From Flavobacterium sp. UMI-01 (lineage in GTDB: Bacteria; Bacteroidota; Bacteroidia; Flavobacteriales; Flavobacteriaceae): a stretch of DNA of 64,000 bases. The notes beneath the pieces are model-generated. The model saw only the letters and a program-made list of their open reading frames with translations, did not search any database and was not told where the DNA came from. Within the stretch, counting starts at the first letter, position 1. Every line of letters begins with the position of its first letter. Both the position numbers and the translations under genes were made by a program. This document shows positions 1 to 9,482 of the stretch, piece after piece. Where the stretch lies: contig NZ_BPLU01000008.1 in the NCBI RefSeq assembly GCF_019656315.1, positions 349,140 through 413,139 of the forward strand, written 5' to 3'.

Positions 1-50
1 AGATAATTCCATATTTTTAACTTTTAATTTTAAGTAAAAAAAAGCCTGTT

Positions 51-1586
51 ATGTTAGTTAAAGTTTTTGGAAGTGCCGTTTTTGGTGTTGAAGCCACCTC
101 AATAACAGTTGAAGTCAATATTGATCAAGGAATTGGATACCATTTAGTAGGGTTGCCAGATAATGCAATCAAAGAAAGTAGTTATCGCATAGCAGCAGCA
201 CTTAAAAACAATGGATATTACCTGCCGGGCAAAAAGATTATAATCAATATGGCACCAGCAGATTTACGCAAAGAAGGTTCGGCTTATGATTTAACACTGG
301 CTATTGGGATTTTGGTGGCCTCAGGACAAATCAAAGCCACCGACGTAGATCGTTACATCATAATGGGTGAAATGTCGCTTGATGGTAGCTTGCAACCCAT
401 CAAAGGGGCTTTACCAATCGCCATTAAAGCAAAAGAGGAAGGCTTTAAAGGCTTCTTTTTACCTAAACAAAACGTCAAAGAAGCGGCAATTGTAGCTGGT
501 TTAGATGTGTATGGTGTTGAAAATGTGGTTGAAGTTATTAACTTTTTTGAAGGTAAAGGCACATTGGAACCCACAAAAATTGATACTCGAGCAGAATTTT
601 ATAAAAGTTTGGATTTTCCAGAATTTGATTTTTCTGATGTAAAAGGACAGGAATCCATCAAAAGATGTATGGAAATCGCTGCGGCAGGAGGTCATAACAT
701 TATATTGATTGGCCCCCCAGGAGCGGGAAAAACAATGCTTGCTAAACGCTTACCTAGTATTTTACCGCCCATGACTTTGCGTGAGGCACTCGAAACAACT
801 AAAATTCATAGTGTGGCTGGAAAGCTTAAAGAAGTAGGATTAATGAATCAACGACCATTTAGAAGTCCACATCATACCATTTCGAATGTGGCGTTAGTAG
901 GAGGAGGAAGCTATCCTCAACCAGGAGAAATCTCGATGGCTCATAATGGTGTATTATTTTTAGACGAGTTACCCGAATTCAAACGGGATGTACTCGAAGT
1001 AATGCGTCAACCGCTGGAAGACCGAGAAGTAACCATTTCAAGAGCCAAGTTTACCGTTACTTATCCCTCTTCATTCATGTTAGTTGCTAGTATGAACCCG
1101 AGTCCGAGTGGTTTTTTTAATGATCCCGATGCGCCACAAACTTCTTCACCTCATGAAATGCAACGGTATATGAGTAAAATTTCTGGACCGTTATTGGATC
1201 GAATTGACATTCATATAGAAGTTACTCCCGTACCATTTGAAAAATTATCAGATGACCAAAAGGCAGAATCTAGTACCGAAATTCGGAAACGCGTTACTGC
1301 TGCTAGAGAGCTGCAATCAGTGCGTTTTCAGGAAATGGAAAATGTACATTACAATGCTCAGATGAATACGAAGTTGATTAGAGCGTTTTGCGCTTTGGAC
1401 GAAACCTCGAAACAATTATTAAAAACAGCCATGGAACGCCTTAATCTTTCTGCCCGAGCTTATGACCGAATTTTGAAAGTAGCAAGAACAATTGCAGATT
1501 TAGAAGCTTCTCCCGCCATAGGTCCAGCACACATATCCGAAGCGATTCAATATCGAAGTTTGGATAGAGAAGGGTGGTTAGGTTAA
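51..1586 (+). CDS. comM: YifB/ComM-family Mg-chelatase-like AAA+ ATPase
   Basis: A 511-residue protein of normal family length. The N-terminal domain is the ChlI-like region; the AAA+ core follows from about residue 200, with Walker A GPPGAGKT near residue 221 and Walker B GVLFLDELPEF near residue 302. A C-terminal Mg-chelatase subunit domain contains LNLSARAYDRILKVARTIADL. Known family members are hexameric helicases that promote branch migration during integration of incoming DNA in transformation, so a cytoplasmic role in recombination is likely. It is monocistronic and converges on recG. The function call is by family; natural competence of this strain is not shown. Confidence 0.93.
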   Translation: MLVKVFGSAVFGVEATSITVEVNIDQGIGYHLVGLPDNAIKESSYRIAAALKNNGYYLPGKKIIINMAPADLRKEGSAYDLTLAIGILVASGQIKATDVDRYIIMGEMSLDGSLQPIKGALPIAIKAKEEGFKGFFLPKQNVKEAAIVAGLDVYGVENVVEVINFFEGKGTLEPTKIDTRAEFYKSLDFPEFDFSDVKGQESIKRCMEIAAAGGHNIILIGPPGAGKTMLAKRLPSILPPMTLREALETTKIHSVAGKLKEVGLMNQRPFRSPHHTISNVALVGGGSYPQPGEISMAHNGVLFLDELPEFKRDVLEVMRQPLEDREVTISRAKFTVTYPSSFMLVASMNPSPSGFFNDPDAPQTSSPHEMQRYMSKISGPLLDRIDIHIEVTPVPFEKLSDDQKAESSTEIRKRVTAARELQSVRFQEMENVHYNAQMNTKLIRAFCALDETSKQLLKTAMERLNLSARAYDRILKVARTIADLEASPAIGPAHISEAIQYRSLDREGWLG

Positions 1587-1723
1587 ATTTTGAAGTATCT
1601 ATAACAACCTAGTTGCTTCGCCAGTTTCGAGTAAAGCGCTAGGGCAATGATTAAAAATGGAGTAAGTGCCTGAATTTGAATAGAAATAAAGTTGAGTAGA
1701 TATTTCTACTGCGGAATTTGAAT

Positions 1724-3829
1724 TCAACTAATGTAATTCCAAATATTTTTCTTTTTGGTTAATTCGAGATAAATGTTTTTGATGATAGCGTTTTCAGGCT
1801 TTTCTAGTGGGGTATCTGCTGCAAGGATGCGTTGTGCATAGTTGCGTGCGAAGCCTAATATTTCTTTATCCTTAACGATATCCGCAATTTGAAGATTCAA
1901 AACGCCACTTTGTTGGGTTCCCATCAGGTCTCCTGGACCTCGCAGTTTTAAATCAACTTCAGCAATTTCAAAACCATCATTGGTGTTCACCATGGTTTCC
2001 ATACGGATTTTACTTTCGGTACTCAGTTTGTGTCCTGTCATCAAGATGCAATAACTTTGTTCAGCACCACGTCCTACTCGGCCTCGCAACTGGTGTAACT
2101 GCGAAAGTCCAAAACGTTCTGCACTTTCAATAATCATTACGCTGGCATTAGGAACATTGACACCTACTTCAATCACCGTTGTTGCTACCATAATATTGGT
2201 TTTACCTTCCGCAAAACGTTTCATTTCAGCTTCTTTATCAGCAGGTTTCATTTTTCCATGAATAATCGATATGGCGTATTGAGGTAACGGAAAATCACGC
2301 GAGATACTTTCATAACCATCCATCAAATCCTTATAATCCATTTTCTCCGACTCTTGAATTAAGGGATATACTATATAAATTTGACGTCCTTTGGCAATCT
2401 CGTCCCGTAAAAACTTCCATACTTTTAAGCGATTACTGTCAAATCGATGAACGGTTTGAATAGGTTTTCGTCCAGGGGGTAATTCATCTATAACAGAAAT
2501 ATCCAAATCACCATACAAACTCATAGCCAGCGTTCGAGGGATAGGGGTAGCTGTCATCACCAAAATATGGGGCGGAATGACATTTTTTTTCCATAACTTA
2601 GAACGTTGTTCGACCCCAAAGCGGTGTTGCTCATCAATAATAGCCAATCCCAAATTTTGAAATTGTACCTTATCTTCTAACAAAGCATGTGTGCCAATCA
2701 AGATGTGCAAACTGCCATTTTCAAGTTCTTCGTGAATAATTTTTCTATCTGCAGTTTTAGTTGAACCTGTTAGCAGTTTTATATTTAAATTCAGTTTGTT
2801 AGCTAATTCTGATAGTCCTAAAAAATGTTGGTTAGCCAAGATTTCTGTTGGCGCCATTAAACAGGCCTGAAATCCATTGTCTAAAGCCAGCAAAATGCTC
2901 ATAAAGGCCACTATGGTTTTACCCGAACCTACATCACCTTGTAGCAAACGATTCATTTGGGCGTTGCTTCCCATATCAATACGAATTTCCTTAATCACTC
3001 TTTTTTGAGCTGTTGTCAGTTCAAAAGGCAAATGATTTTGATAAAACTCAGTGAACAAATGACCTACTTTGGCAAAAGGATGTCCTTTGATTTTATGTTT
3101 CTGAATGAGATTTTTAAGGATTAACTGAATCTGAATGTAGAATAGTTCTTCAAATTTTAAACGAAATTGGGCTTTCGCCAAAGCGTTATTGCTCTTAGGA
3201 AAATGAATGTTAAACAATGCTTCACGTTTCGAAATCAACTTTAAGTCTTGAATGAGATAATCTGGTAATGTCTCTGAAAATAAAGCTTGAGTTTCCACAA
3301 AAAGCTGTTGCATCATTTTATTCATCACCCGATTGGTAATGCCTCGATTCCCTAATTTTTCAGTCGAAGGATACACAGGCTGCATGGCCGAACGCAAACT
3401 TTGCTGATGCTCGGCTAGTAACTCAATTTCAGGATGTGCCATGCTAAACTGTCCGTTAAAAACAGTGCATTTTCCAAAAATCACCATCATTTCATTGAGT
3501 TTCAATGATTCCTTAATCCATTTTTGTCCTTGAAACCAAACCAATTCCATTTGCCCCGTATCGTCCACAAAATGGGCTACTAAACGCTTTTTGTTTTTAC
3601 CAAATTCAACTGTTTTGATATGAATGACTTTTCCAATGATTTGTACTTCAGTAGTGGTATTATGAAGTTCGTTAATTTTATAATACCGGGTGCGGTCAAT
3701 GTACCGATTAGGATATAAATTAATCAAATCACCATATTGGTGAATTCCTAATTCCTTTCTTAAAAGTTCGCCTCTACTAGGACCAACACCTTTGAGGTAT
3801 TCGATAGGAGTGAGGAGGAGGTTTGACAT
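1724..3829 (-). CDS. recG: ATP-dependent DNA helicase RecG
   Basis: A full-length 701-residue RecG. An N-terminal wedge/OB region (VQIIGKVIHIKTVEFG) is followed by the helicase core with Walker A GDVGSGKT, the DEQH box IIDEQHRFGVEQR, motif III TATPIPRTLAMSLYGD, motif V TTVIEVGVNVPNASVM and the motif VI stretch QLHQLRGRVGRG. The protein remodels stalled replication forks and Holliday junctions in the cytoplasm. It is convergent with comM, with 137 bp between the two stops in which I see no strong hairpin. No anomalies in key motifs. Confidence 0.96.
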   Translation of the reverse strand: MSNLLLTPIEYLKGVGPSRGELLRKELGIHQYGDLINLYPNRYIDRTRYYKINELHNTTTEVQIIGKVIHIKTVEFGKNKKRLVAHFVDDTGQMELVWFQGQKWIKESLKLNEMMVIFGKCTVFNGQFSMAHPEIELLAEHQQSLRSAMQPVYPSTEKLGNRGITNRVMNKMMQQLFVETQALFSETLPDYLIQDLKLISKREALFNIHFPKSNNALAKAQFRLKFEELFYIQIQLILKNLIQKHKIKGHPFAKVGHLFTEFYQNHLPFELTTAQKRVIKEIRIDMGSNAQMNRLLQGDVGSGKTIVAFMSILLALDNGFQACLMAPTEILANQHFLGLSELANKLNLNIKLLTGSTKTADRKIIHEELENGSLHILIGTHALLEDKVQFQNLGLAIIDEQHRFGVEQRSKLWKKNVIPPHILVMTATPIPRTLAMSLYGDLDISVIDELPPGRKPIQTVHRFDSNRLKVWKFLRDEIAKGRQIYIVYPLIQESEKMDYKDLMDGYESISRDFPLPQYAISIIHGKMKPADKEAEMKRFAEGKTNIMVATTVIEVGVNVPNASVMIIESAERFGLSQLHQLRGRVGRGAEQSYCILMTGHKLSTESKIRMETMVNTNDGFEIAEVDLKLRGPGDLMGTQQSGVLNLQIADIVKDKEILGFARNYAQRILAADTPLEKPENAIIKNIYLELTKKKNIWNYIS

Positions 3830-4062
3830 TTGAAATAAGAAGTTATAAGAAGTTAGAAGTTCAGTTATTCGATAATTGGGTGATAAGCTTATAATTTGAA
3901 AAACGAAGATAGTTTTTTACTGGTAATTTTAAAAATGAAAACTTTTTTGATTTTGTTGAGAAGTATGGCGGTTCAAAGATGTATTTATTAGAAAGAAACG
4001 ATATTTTTGAAAAATATTATCCTCTAAATAAAGCTATTGCCCTTTTTAAATTGCAATCCACC

Positions 4063-4512
4063 ATGACAAAAATATACACAGTACTCTTTCTTTTTCTTTT
4101 TACTATTGGCTTTTCCCAAACCTCTAAAACAAAAACAGCTGCTATCAAAGAACTATTGGAGCTTACGGGTTCAGCAAAGATAGGCGTGCAACTAGGGCAA
4201 ACGATTCTAACCAACTTTAAAAAAAGCCAACCTAATGTGCCGGAAGAATTTTGGAATGAAGCACAAAAGGAATTTAATGCTGAAAATTTGATTGAATTAC
4301 TCATCCCAATTTATGAATCTAACTATACTGAAAGTGAAATCAACGGACTGATTGCTTTTTACCAAAGTACTTTAGGGAAAAAAGTAATAGCAACCATGCC
4401 TAACATCATGAATGAATCTATGGAAGCGGGAAGAAAATGGGGAATGCAGATTTCTTTTAAAATTTACCAACAACTAAAAGACAAAAAACTTATAATAGAA
4501 GAAAAAAAATAA
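4063..4512 (+). CDS. DUF2059 family secreted protein
   Basis: The open frame starts at 3979, but I place the start at the internal ATG at 4063 because it gives a clean signal peptide (MTKIYTVLFLFLFTIGFSQ) and a 149-residue product. The mature part is all-helical with the DUF2059 pattern: a LLELTGSAKIGVQLGQ helix early and ELLIPIYESNYTESEINGLIAFYQSTLGKKV in the middle. Proteins of this family are exported and their biochemical role is not established. Next to it on the same strand is a DUF1697 gene; nothing in the context assigns a pathway. Confidence 0.82.
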   Translation: MTKIYTVLFLFLFTIGFSQTSKTKTAAIKELLELTGSAKIGVQLGQTILTNFKKSQPNVPEEFWNEAQKEFNAENLIELLIPIYESNYTESEINGLIAFYQSTLGKKVIATMPNIMNESMEAGRKWGMQISFKIYQQLKDKKLIIEEKK

Positions 4513-4580
4513 ACTGAAATTTAGCTTCGCTAAAAATTTGAATTTCGGACTTGTTATATAATTTTAGAAAAACACCAATA

Positions 4581-5129
4581 ATGACTACACATCTCGCTTT
4601 ACTTCGTGGCATCAATGTTTCAGGACATAACATGATTAAAATGGAGGCTTTGAAAACTTGTTTGGAAGCCATTGGATTTCAAAACGTGGTTACTTACATC
4701 CAGTCAGGAAATGTTTTTGTAGATGCTGACGAGGACAATCCTGCCAAAGTAGGTTTTACCATTAGACAGGAAATTTTCAAAGTTTTTGGGCATGAAGTAC
4801 CAGTCATTGTCATTAATCAATCGGATTTGAAAGCCTGTTTGACTAATAACCCTTTTTTGAAAGAAAAAGAATTAGATACCAAAAAGTTGTATGTCGCTTT
4901 TGTATCTGCTAATTTACGTCCAGAAAGCATTAATGATTTAAAAATAAGTCAATTCAAACCCGATGAAGCCCGAATTGATAATAATAGAATCTTTATTAAA
5001 TATGCTATAGGGGCAGGAAAAACACGATTAGACCAAAAATATATTGAGAAAAAATTGAATGTTACGGCTACCATACGTAATTGGAATACCGTAACACAAT
5101 TGCTTAAAATGTATGATGAACGTCACTAA
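4581..5129 (+). CDS. DUF1697 domain-containing protein
   Basis: A 182-residue cytoplasmic protein. The start is set at ATG 4581 because the DUF1697 signature begins immediately (MTTHLALLRGINVSGHN); the longer frame from 4551 adds ten unrelated residues. Family hallmarks visible are LLRGINVSG, the helix KMEALKTCLEAIGF, the strand VVTYIQSGNVFVD, and the C-terminal ATIRNWNTVTQLLKM. Function of the family is unknown. Its stop lies one base from the stop of the convergent PP-loop gene. Confidence 0.9.
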   Translation: MTTHLALLRGINVSGHNMIKMEALKTCLEAIGFQNVVTYIQSGNVFVDADEDNPAKVGFTIRQEIFKVFGHEVPVIVINQSDLKACLTNNPFLKEKELDTKKLYVAFVSANLRPESINDLKISQFKPDEARIDNNRIFIKYAIGAGKTRLDQKYIEKKLNVTATIRNWNTVTQLLKMYDERH

Positions 5130-5130
5130 T

Positions 5131-5865
5131 TTATTTTTCGACTAAATCGCAATACCAAAATCCGTAATCATAAGCAGTATCATCAGTATCACAAGCTGTA
5201 TTGGAAGGTTTTGATGCTTTAGGCTTTTCGTATTTTCGATAAACGATTTCACCAATATCAAAAGCTATGGGTTCTGAAAAAATAGGACCATCAAAAGTAA
5301 AAGTGTGAAACTCTCCATTTTCGCCACAAACATCTACATTTTCAGGTAAATCTTTGATAAAATCCTCGTCTATGATTCGGCCTACAAAACGTTCATCAAG
5401 GTATTTTTCATTCACACAGACCACTATGGTTTTGAATCCTAAAGCAATAAATTCATGAATTAATTGGGTGGTTGGGATTTTCCAAATAGGAAAAACACCT
5501 GTAAAACCCATTGTAGCTAGCTTGTCTTCACGGTATTTGCGTAAATCTTCTAAAAAAATATCTCCAAAAACCGAATGGGTAATCCCTTGCTTTTTGAGTT
5601 TGTCTAAGGTTTCGCTCATCACCTTTTCATACACTTCCATCGTAGGCATTTCGGGGATTTTCATGATTTCGAGTGGCAATCCAATACTCTTGGCTTGTCG
5701 TTGTAATAAGGTTTCTCGAACACCGTGCATAGAAATGCGCTGGTATTGTTGATTGACACTTGTGAGTAAACAACTTATTTCGAATTCAGGGTCTTGTAAA
5801 ATCTTGTACAAAGCTAAAGCAGAATCTTTTCCGCTACTCCAGTTAAATAAGGCTTTCTTTTTCAA
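5131..5865 (-). CDS. Dph6-like ATP pyrophosphatase (diphthine-ammonia ligase family)
   Basis: A 244-residue PP-loop protein. The ATP pyrophosphatase signature NWSSGKDSALALYKIL is at the N-terminus, and the family blocks GVFPIWKIPTTQLIHEFIALGF and CGENGEFHTFTFDGPIF follow. In eukaryotes and archaea Dph6 amidates diphthine on EF-2; bacteria lack diphthamide, so the true substrate here is unknown and an adenylation-dependent amidation or thiolation reaction is only inferred. Cytoplasmic, monocistronic, convergent with the DUF1697 gene. Confidence 0.85.
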   Translation of the reverse strand: MKKKALFNWSSGKDSALALYKILQDPEFEISCLLTSVNQQYQRISMHGVRETLLQRQAKSIGLPLEIMKIPEMPTMEVYEKVMSETLDKLKKQGITHSVFGDIFLEDLRKYREDKLATMGFTGVFPIWKIPTTQLIHEFIALGFKTIVVCVNEKYLDERFVGRIIDEDFIKDLPENVDVCGENGEFHTFTFDGPIFSEPIAFDIGEIVYRKYEKPKASKPSNTACDTDDTAYDYGFWYCDLVEK

Positions 5866-5934
5866 TGAAATTTAGGGTATTGTTTAAGAGGTAAACTTAC
5901 AAAATATGTTGCGAAATCTTCACAAAAGCTTTTG

Positions 5935-5942
5935 TAACTTTG
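5935..5942 (+). promoter_or_regulatory. Bacteroidota-type -7 promoter box for the M1 peptidase gene
   Basis: TAACTTTG fits the Bacteroidota sigma-ABfr -7 consensus TAnnTTTG and lies 25 bases before the ATG at 5967. A TTG at 5909-5911 could serve as the -33 element, with a rather long spacer of 23 bases. It supports the downstream start rather than the longer open frame from 5940. Confidence 0.55.
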
Positions 5943-5966
5943 GATTTTCAGAAAACATACACTCCC

Positions 5967-8054
5967 ATGAGATATCTATTTCTTTTTCTTTCCTATGTCG
6001 CTTTTGGCCAACAAATTGCATCGGTTGATTTTACAAAATCCTGTGGTAAATTGGTTTTAAATACAAAAAAAAAATCCATTTCGGGAAAAGTGGTGTATCA
6101 GTTTAAAGTTATTAAACCGCTCGATACCATTGCCATTGATGCTCAAAAAATGCATTTTGAAAACGTCCTTGTTAATGGCAAAAAAGTCACCTTTATAAAT
6201 ACTGACAAGCAACTGCAATTGATAGCACCCTTTAAAAAAGGCACCTATCAATTACAATTGGACTACAAAGCTTTTCCAAAACAGGCATTGTATTTTGTGG
6301 GGAATTTTGATGAAACAGGAAATTCGAAAATACCTTCCCAAATTTGGACACAGGGGCAGGGGAGATTCACCAGTAATTGGTTCCCTAGTTTTGATGATGT
6401 CAACGAAAAGCTTGTTTTTAACCTTGAAATTGCTTTTGACACTGATTATCAAGTAATTTCTAATGGGGTTTTGAAATCAAAAAAACAGGAAAACAACACT
6501 GTAGTTTGGCATTACAAAATGAACCAACCTATGAGTTCCTATTTATTGATGTTAGCTATAGGTAAATACGAAGTGTATCATAGTAAATCAGCAACCGGAA
6601 TTCCGTTGGAAATGTACCTGGAAAAAAATGAGGTTGCAAAGTTTGAAACAACTTATCGCGATTCTAAGCAGATTTTTGATTTTTTGGAGAAAAAAATAGG
6701 CGTAGGTTATCCTTGGAAAATCTACCGTCAAGTTCCAGTGCGTGATTTTTTATATGCGGGTATGGAAAATACATCTTCGACTATTTTTTCGAGTCGGTAT
6801 GTTGTGGACTCCATTGGTTTTGAAGACCGAAGTTATACCAATGTCAATGCGCATGAATTAGCACACCAATGGTTTGGAAATATAATAACGGCTCAAAGTG
6901 GAAAACACCATTGGTTACAGGAGGGTTTTGCAACTTATTATGCGCTATTGGCTGAAAAAGAATTAAAAGGGGATGATTATTTTTATGGAAAAATGCACGA
7001 ATACGGACAGCAATTAAAATATGCTTCTCGTACGGATACTATTCCGGTGTTGCATCCCAAGGCGAGTTCGTTAAGTTTTTATCAAAAAGGAGCTTGGGCT
7101 TTATTTGTTTTACAAAATGAAATTGGTGAAAAAGCTTTTGATAAAGCAGTGCAATCCTTCTTGAAAAAACACCAATACAAGTCGGTTACAACAGTTGATT
7201 TTTTTGAAGAAATCAAAAAAGTAGCTGATTATGATTTGGATGCTTTTAGTAAAGTATGGCTTGAAGATTATCGATTTAACACCAATAAAGCCAATGAATT
7301 ATTGGTAAAGAATAAAATGATGCAACTACTTTTTGAAGTAGAAGCAATGAAACAAAAAACATTAAAAGAAAAAGAGGTGTTTTTTAAAAATATCCTTGCG
7401 GATTCTGATACATCTTTTTGGGTTAAAAAAGCCATAATTACCCAATTGAAGTTGGAAAAATGGGAAGACAAAAAGCCTTTGTTTCAAACTGCAATGGCAA
7501 CGCAAAATGTTGCTTTGCGCCAACAAATAGCAGTCTCTCTCTCTAAAATTCCAACCGATTTTCAATCAGAATACGAAACATTGTTAAACGACAGATCCTA
7601 TCAAACGCAAGAAATAGCACTGTACTATTTGTGGAAAAATTTTCCCGAAAAACGTTTTGAATACCTCAATCAATCTAAGAATTGGATTGGGTTTAACGAT
7701 TACAATTTGCGCACCTTATGGCTGTCTTTAGCGTTATCCACTCCAAATTATATAAGCAACAAAGAACCTTTGATTGAAGAATTAATACACTATTCAAGTC
7801 CCGAATACGAGGCCATTACTAGAGAAAATGCATTGGAAAAATTAATAGGTTTTAAAATCATTAATGATAATGTCTTGATTAATTTAGTAAAAGCAACCAC
7901 ACATCATATGTGGCAATTTTCAAAATTTGGTCGAGACAACATACGAAAAATGCTCAAAGAAGCTGATATGAAATCCTCCTTTGAGCATATTTTACCCCAA
8001 TTAAACGAAGCAGAACAATTTCAACTGAAACGTTTACTGAATGAACTTAATTAA
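5967..8054 (+). CDS. M1 family metallopeptidase (aminopeptidase N-like), secreted
   Basis: A 695-residue peptidase. I use ATG 5967, which opens a signal peptide (MRYLFLFLSYVAFGQ); the frame extends to 5940 without support. An N-terminal beta-saddle is followed by the exopeptidase motif YAGMENTSS, a GAMEN variant, and the zinc site HELAHQWFG beginning near residue 296, with the third ligand Glu in WLQEGFATYYA. The C-terminal half is HEAT-like helical and shorter than in E. coli PepN, as is usual for Bacteroidota members. It should trim N-terminal residues from peptides in the periplasm or outside the cell. Confidence 0.9.
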   Translation: MRYLFLFLSYVAFGQQIASVDFTKSCGKLVLNTKKKSISGKVVYQFKVIKPLDTIAIDAQKMHFENVLVNGKKVTFINTDKQLQLIAPFKKGTYQLQLDYKAFPKQALYFVGNFDETGNSKIPSQIWTQGQGRFTSNWFPSFDDVNEKLVFNLEIAFDTDYQVISNGVLKSKKQENNTVVWHYKMNQPMSSYLLMLAIGKYEVYHSKSATGIPLEMYLEKNEVAKFETTYRDSKQIFDFLEKKIGVGYPWKIYRQVPVRDFLYAGMENTSSTIFSSRYVVDSIGFEDRSYTNVNAHELAHQWFGNIITAQSGKHHWLQEGFATYYALLAEKELKGDDYFYGKMHEYGQQLKYASRTDTIPVLHPKASSLSFYQKGAWALFVLQNEIGEKAFDKAVQSFLKKHQYKSVTTVDFFEEIKKVADYDLDAFSKVWLEDYRFNTNKANELLVKNKMMQLLFEVEAMKQKTLKEKEVFFKNILADSDTSFWVKKAIITQLKLEKWEDKKPLFQTAMATQNVALRQQIAVSLSKIPTDFQSEYETLLNDRSYQTQEIALYYLWKNFPEKRFEYLNQSKNWIGFNDYNLRTLWLSLALSTPNYISNKEPLIEELIHYSSPEYEAITRENALEKLIGFKIINDNVLINLVKATTHHMWQFSKFGRDNIRKMLKEADMKSSFEHILPQLNEAEQFQLKRLLNELN

Positions 8055-8572
8055 AATAATTCGCTTACTTCGTCCTTGATAAAAGCAATAGCAGTATTAC
8101 TAGGGGCTGATTTTTCCAGTAATTCTTTCAAAATGGACTCTCTTAAACCATTGGCATCTTCTACATTGTCTTTTTTAGGATTGACAAGAATCATTTGGAT
8201 AGTAGCGTTTTTTGCCGTCAAAATAATTGCCCAACATTTGGCTGAAATATAGATTTGCTGCGCCAAATTATGTTCAAATTCCTGTTCGATTTGAGCTATA
8301 AGATAATCTTGATACGCTTTTTTGTCGGTCGCTATGGGAGGGACGCGAACTAATAATTGTGCAGGGTTTATGCGCTCCATCAACAAAGTCATACGCTCAT
8401 ACGCTTGTAAACGTAAAGGCATAATGGCAGGTTTGGTTTCTTTTTGCAACAACCATTTTCGGGTATGCTGTTGGTCTTTAAAATAAGAATCAAAAAGATA
8501 ATAGGCCACTCCACCCGTAATTAATGATGGAAGAGTATAAGAGAAAAGTTGTATTAATTGAGTTGAATCCAT
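8051..8572 (-). CDS. Membrane-anchored hypothetical protein (DUF7935-like)
   Basis: A 173-residue protein with one N-terminal membrane span (about residues 8-28, SYTLPSLITGGVAYYLF) followed by a cytoplasmic helical domain with PLRLQAYERMTLLMERINP and IYISAKCWAIILTAKNATIQMI. The arrangement resembles a protein widespread and uncharacterised in Flavobacteriia; I do not know a function. Its 3' end overlaps the M1 gene by four bases in a convergent arrangement. Confidence 0.75.
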   Translation of the reverse strand: MDSTQLIQLFSYTLPSLITGGVAYYLFDSYFKDQQHTRKWLLQKETKPAIMPLRLQAYERMTLLMERINPAQLLVRVPPIATDKKAYQDYLIAQIEQEFEHNLAQQIYISAKCWAIILTAKNATIQMILVNPKKDNVEDANGLRESILKELLEKSAPSNTAIAFIKDEVSELF

Positions 8573-8593
8573 GTTTGCTTTAAATTTGTGTCA

Positions 8594-8601
8594 CAAAAAT
8601 A
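8594..8601 (-). promoter_or_regulatory. -7 promoter box for the DUF7935-like gene
   Basis: On the minus strand this reads TATTTTTG, a match to TAnnTTTG, 22 bases before the start at 8572. No clear -33 TTG at the standard distance. Confidence 0.4.
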
Positions 8602-8647
8602 TGTTTTTTTGGAGAGATTAAAAGAGAGGAATTCAATTTTGGAATGT

Positions 8648-8655
8648 TATTTTTG
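8648..8655 (+). promoter_or_regulatory. -7 promoter box for the TSUP transporter gene
   Basis: TATTTTTG matches TAnnTTTG and lies 27 bases before the ATG at 8683; with the box at 8594-8601 it forms a divergent promoter pair. Confidence 0.4.
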
Positions 8656-8682
8656 CCAAGTTATTGATCTCAAATCACCATT

Positions 8683-9453
8683 ATGGAAATTTACATCTAT
8701 GTTTTATTGTGTGTAGCGGCTTTTGCAGCGGGTTTTATAGATGCTGTTGTAGGCGGTGGCGGATTAGTACAAACTCCTGTGGGATTGATTTTACTACCTA
8801 ATTTACCCGTTTCAACGGTAATTGGCACCTTAAAAATCCCCGCTTTTAGTGGAACTTTTTTTGCAGCGATTCAGTATTTGAAAAAAGTAACCATGAATTG
8901 GCGTTTATTGTTTTTGATGATGTTAATAGCTATCCCTTCAGCATTTGCAGGCTCTACACTTTTAACCTATATGAGCAATGATTTTATGAAACCTTTGTTG
9001 TTGTTTATTTTATCATTATTGGCCATATATACTTATGCTAAGAAAAATTTTGGGCAACATATTGCGAAAAACTTGTCGAAGAGAACCCAAATCATCAATG
9101 CCATCCTCATTAGTTTCATCGTGGGATTTTATGATGGTTTTATAGGCCCAGGGACAGGTAGTTTTTTTGTAGTGGCCTTCATTGCTTTGATGGGGTTTGA
9201 TTTTTTACATGCTTCTGCTAATGCCAAAATGGTTAATCTAGCGACTAATTTTGGTTCCATAGTATTGTTTATGCTTAAGGGAAAAATCATTTGGTTGATT
9301 GCTATTCCTATGGCAGTCAGCAATGCCCTTGGTGGTTGGGCAGGAGCAAAGTTGGCAATTAATAAAGGAAATAGTTTTATTCGGGTCTTCTTTTTAATTG
9401 TAGTGGTTGGTACTTTGATTCGGTTTGCGTATGATGTATTTTGGAAAAAATGA
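8683..9453 (+). CDS. TauE/SafE (TSUP) family transporter
   Basis: A 256-residue inner-membrane protein with about eight hydrophobic spans. Both family repeats are visible: AAGFIDAVVGGGGLVQTPVGLILL near the N-terminus and IVGFYDGFIGPGTGSFFVVAFI around residues 147-168. TSUP proteins move sulfite, sulfoacetate or other organosulfur anions; the substrate cannot be read from sequence. Monocistronic with its own promoter box. Confidence 0.9.
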   Translation: MEIYIYVLLCVAAFAAGFIDAVVGGGGLVQTPVGLILLPNLPVSTVIGTLKIPAFSGTFFAAIQYLKKVTMNWRLLFLMMLIAIPSAFAGSTLLTYMSNDFMKPLLLFILSLLAIYTYAKKNFGQHIAKNLSKRTQIINAILISFIVGFYDGFIGPGTGSFFVVAFIALMGFDFLHASANAKMVNLATNFGSIVLFMLKGKIIWLIAIPMAVSNALGGWAGAKLAINKGNSFIRVFFLIVVVGTLIRFAYDVFWKK

Positions 9454-9482
9454 TTCCCTAAAACAGTTGTTTTATACTGCTT

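Noticed and set aside
1587..1723. Terminator between comM and recG
   Set aside because: No convincing stem with a U-run in this 137-bp stretch.
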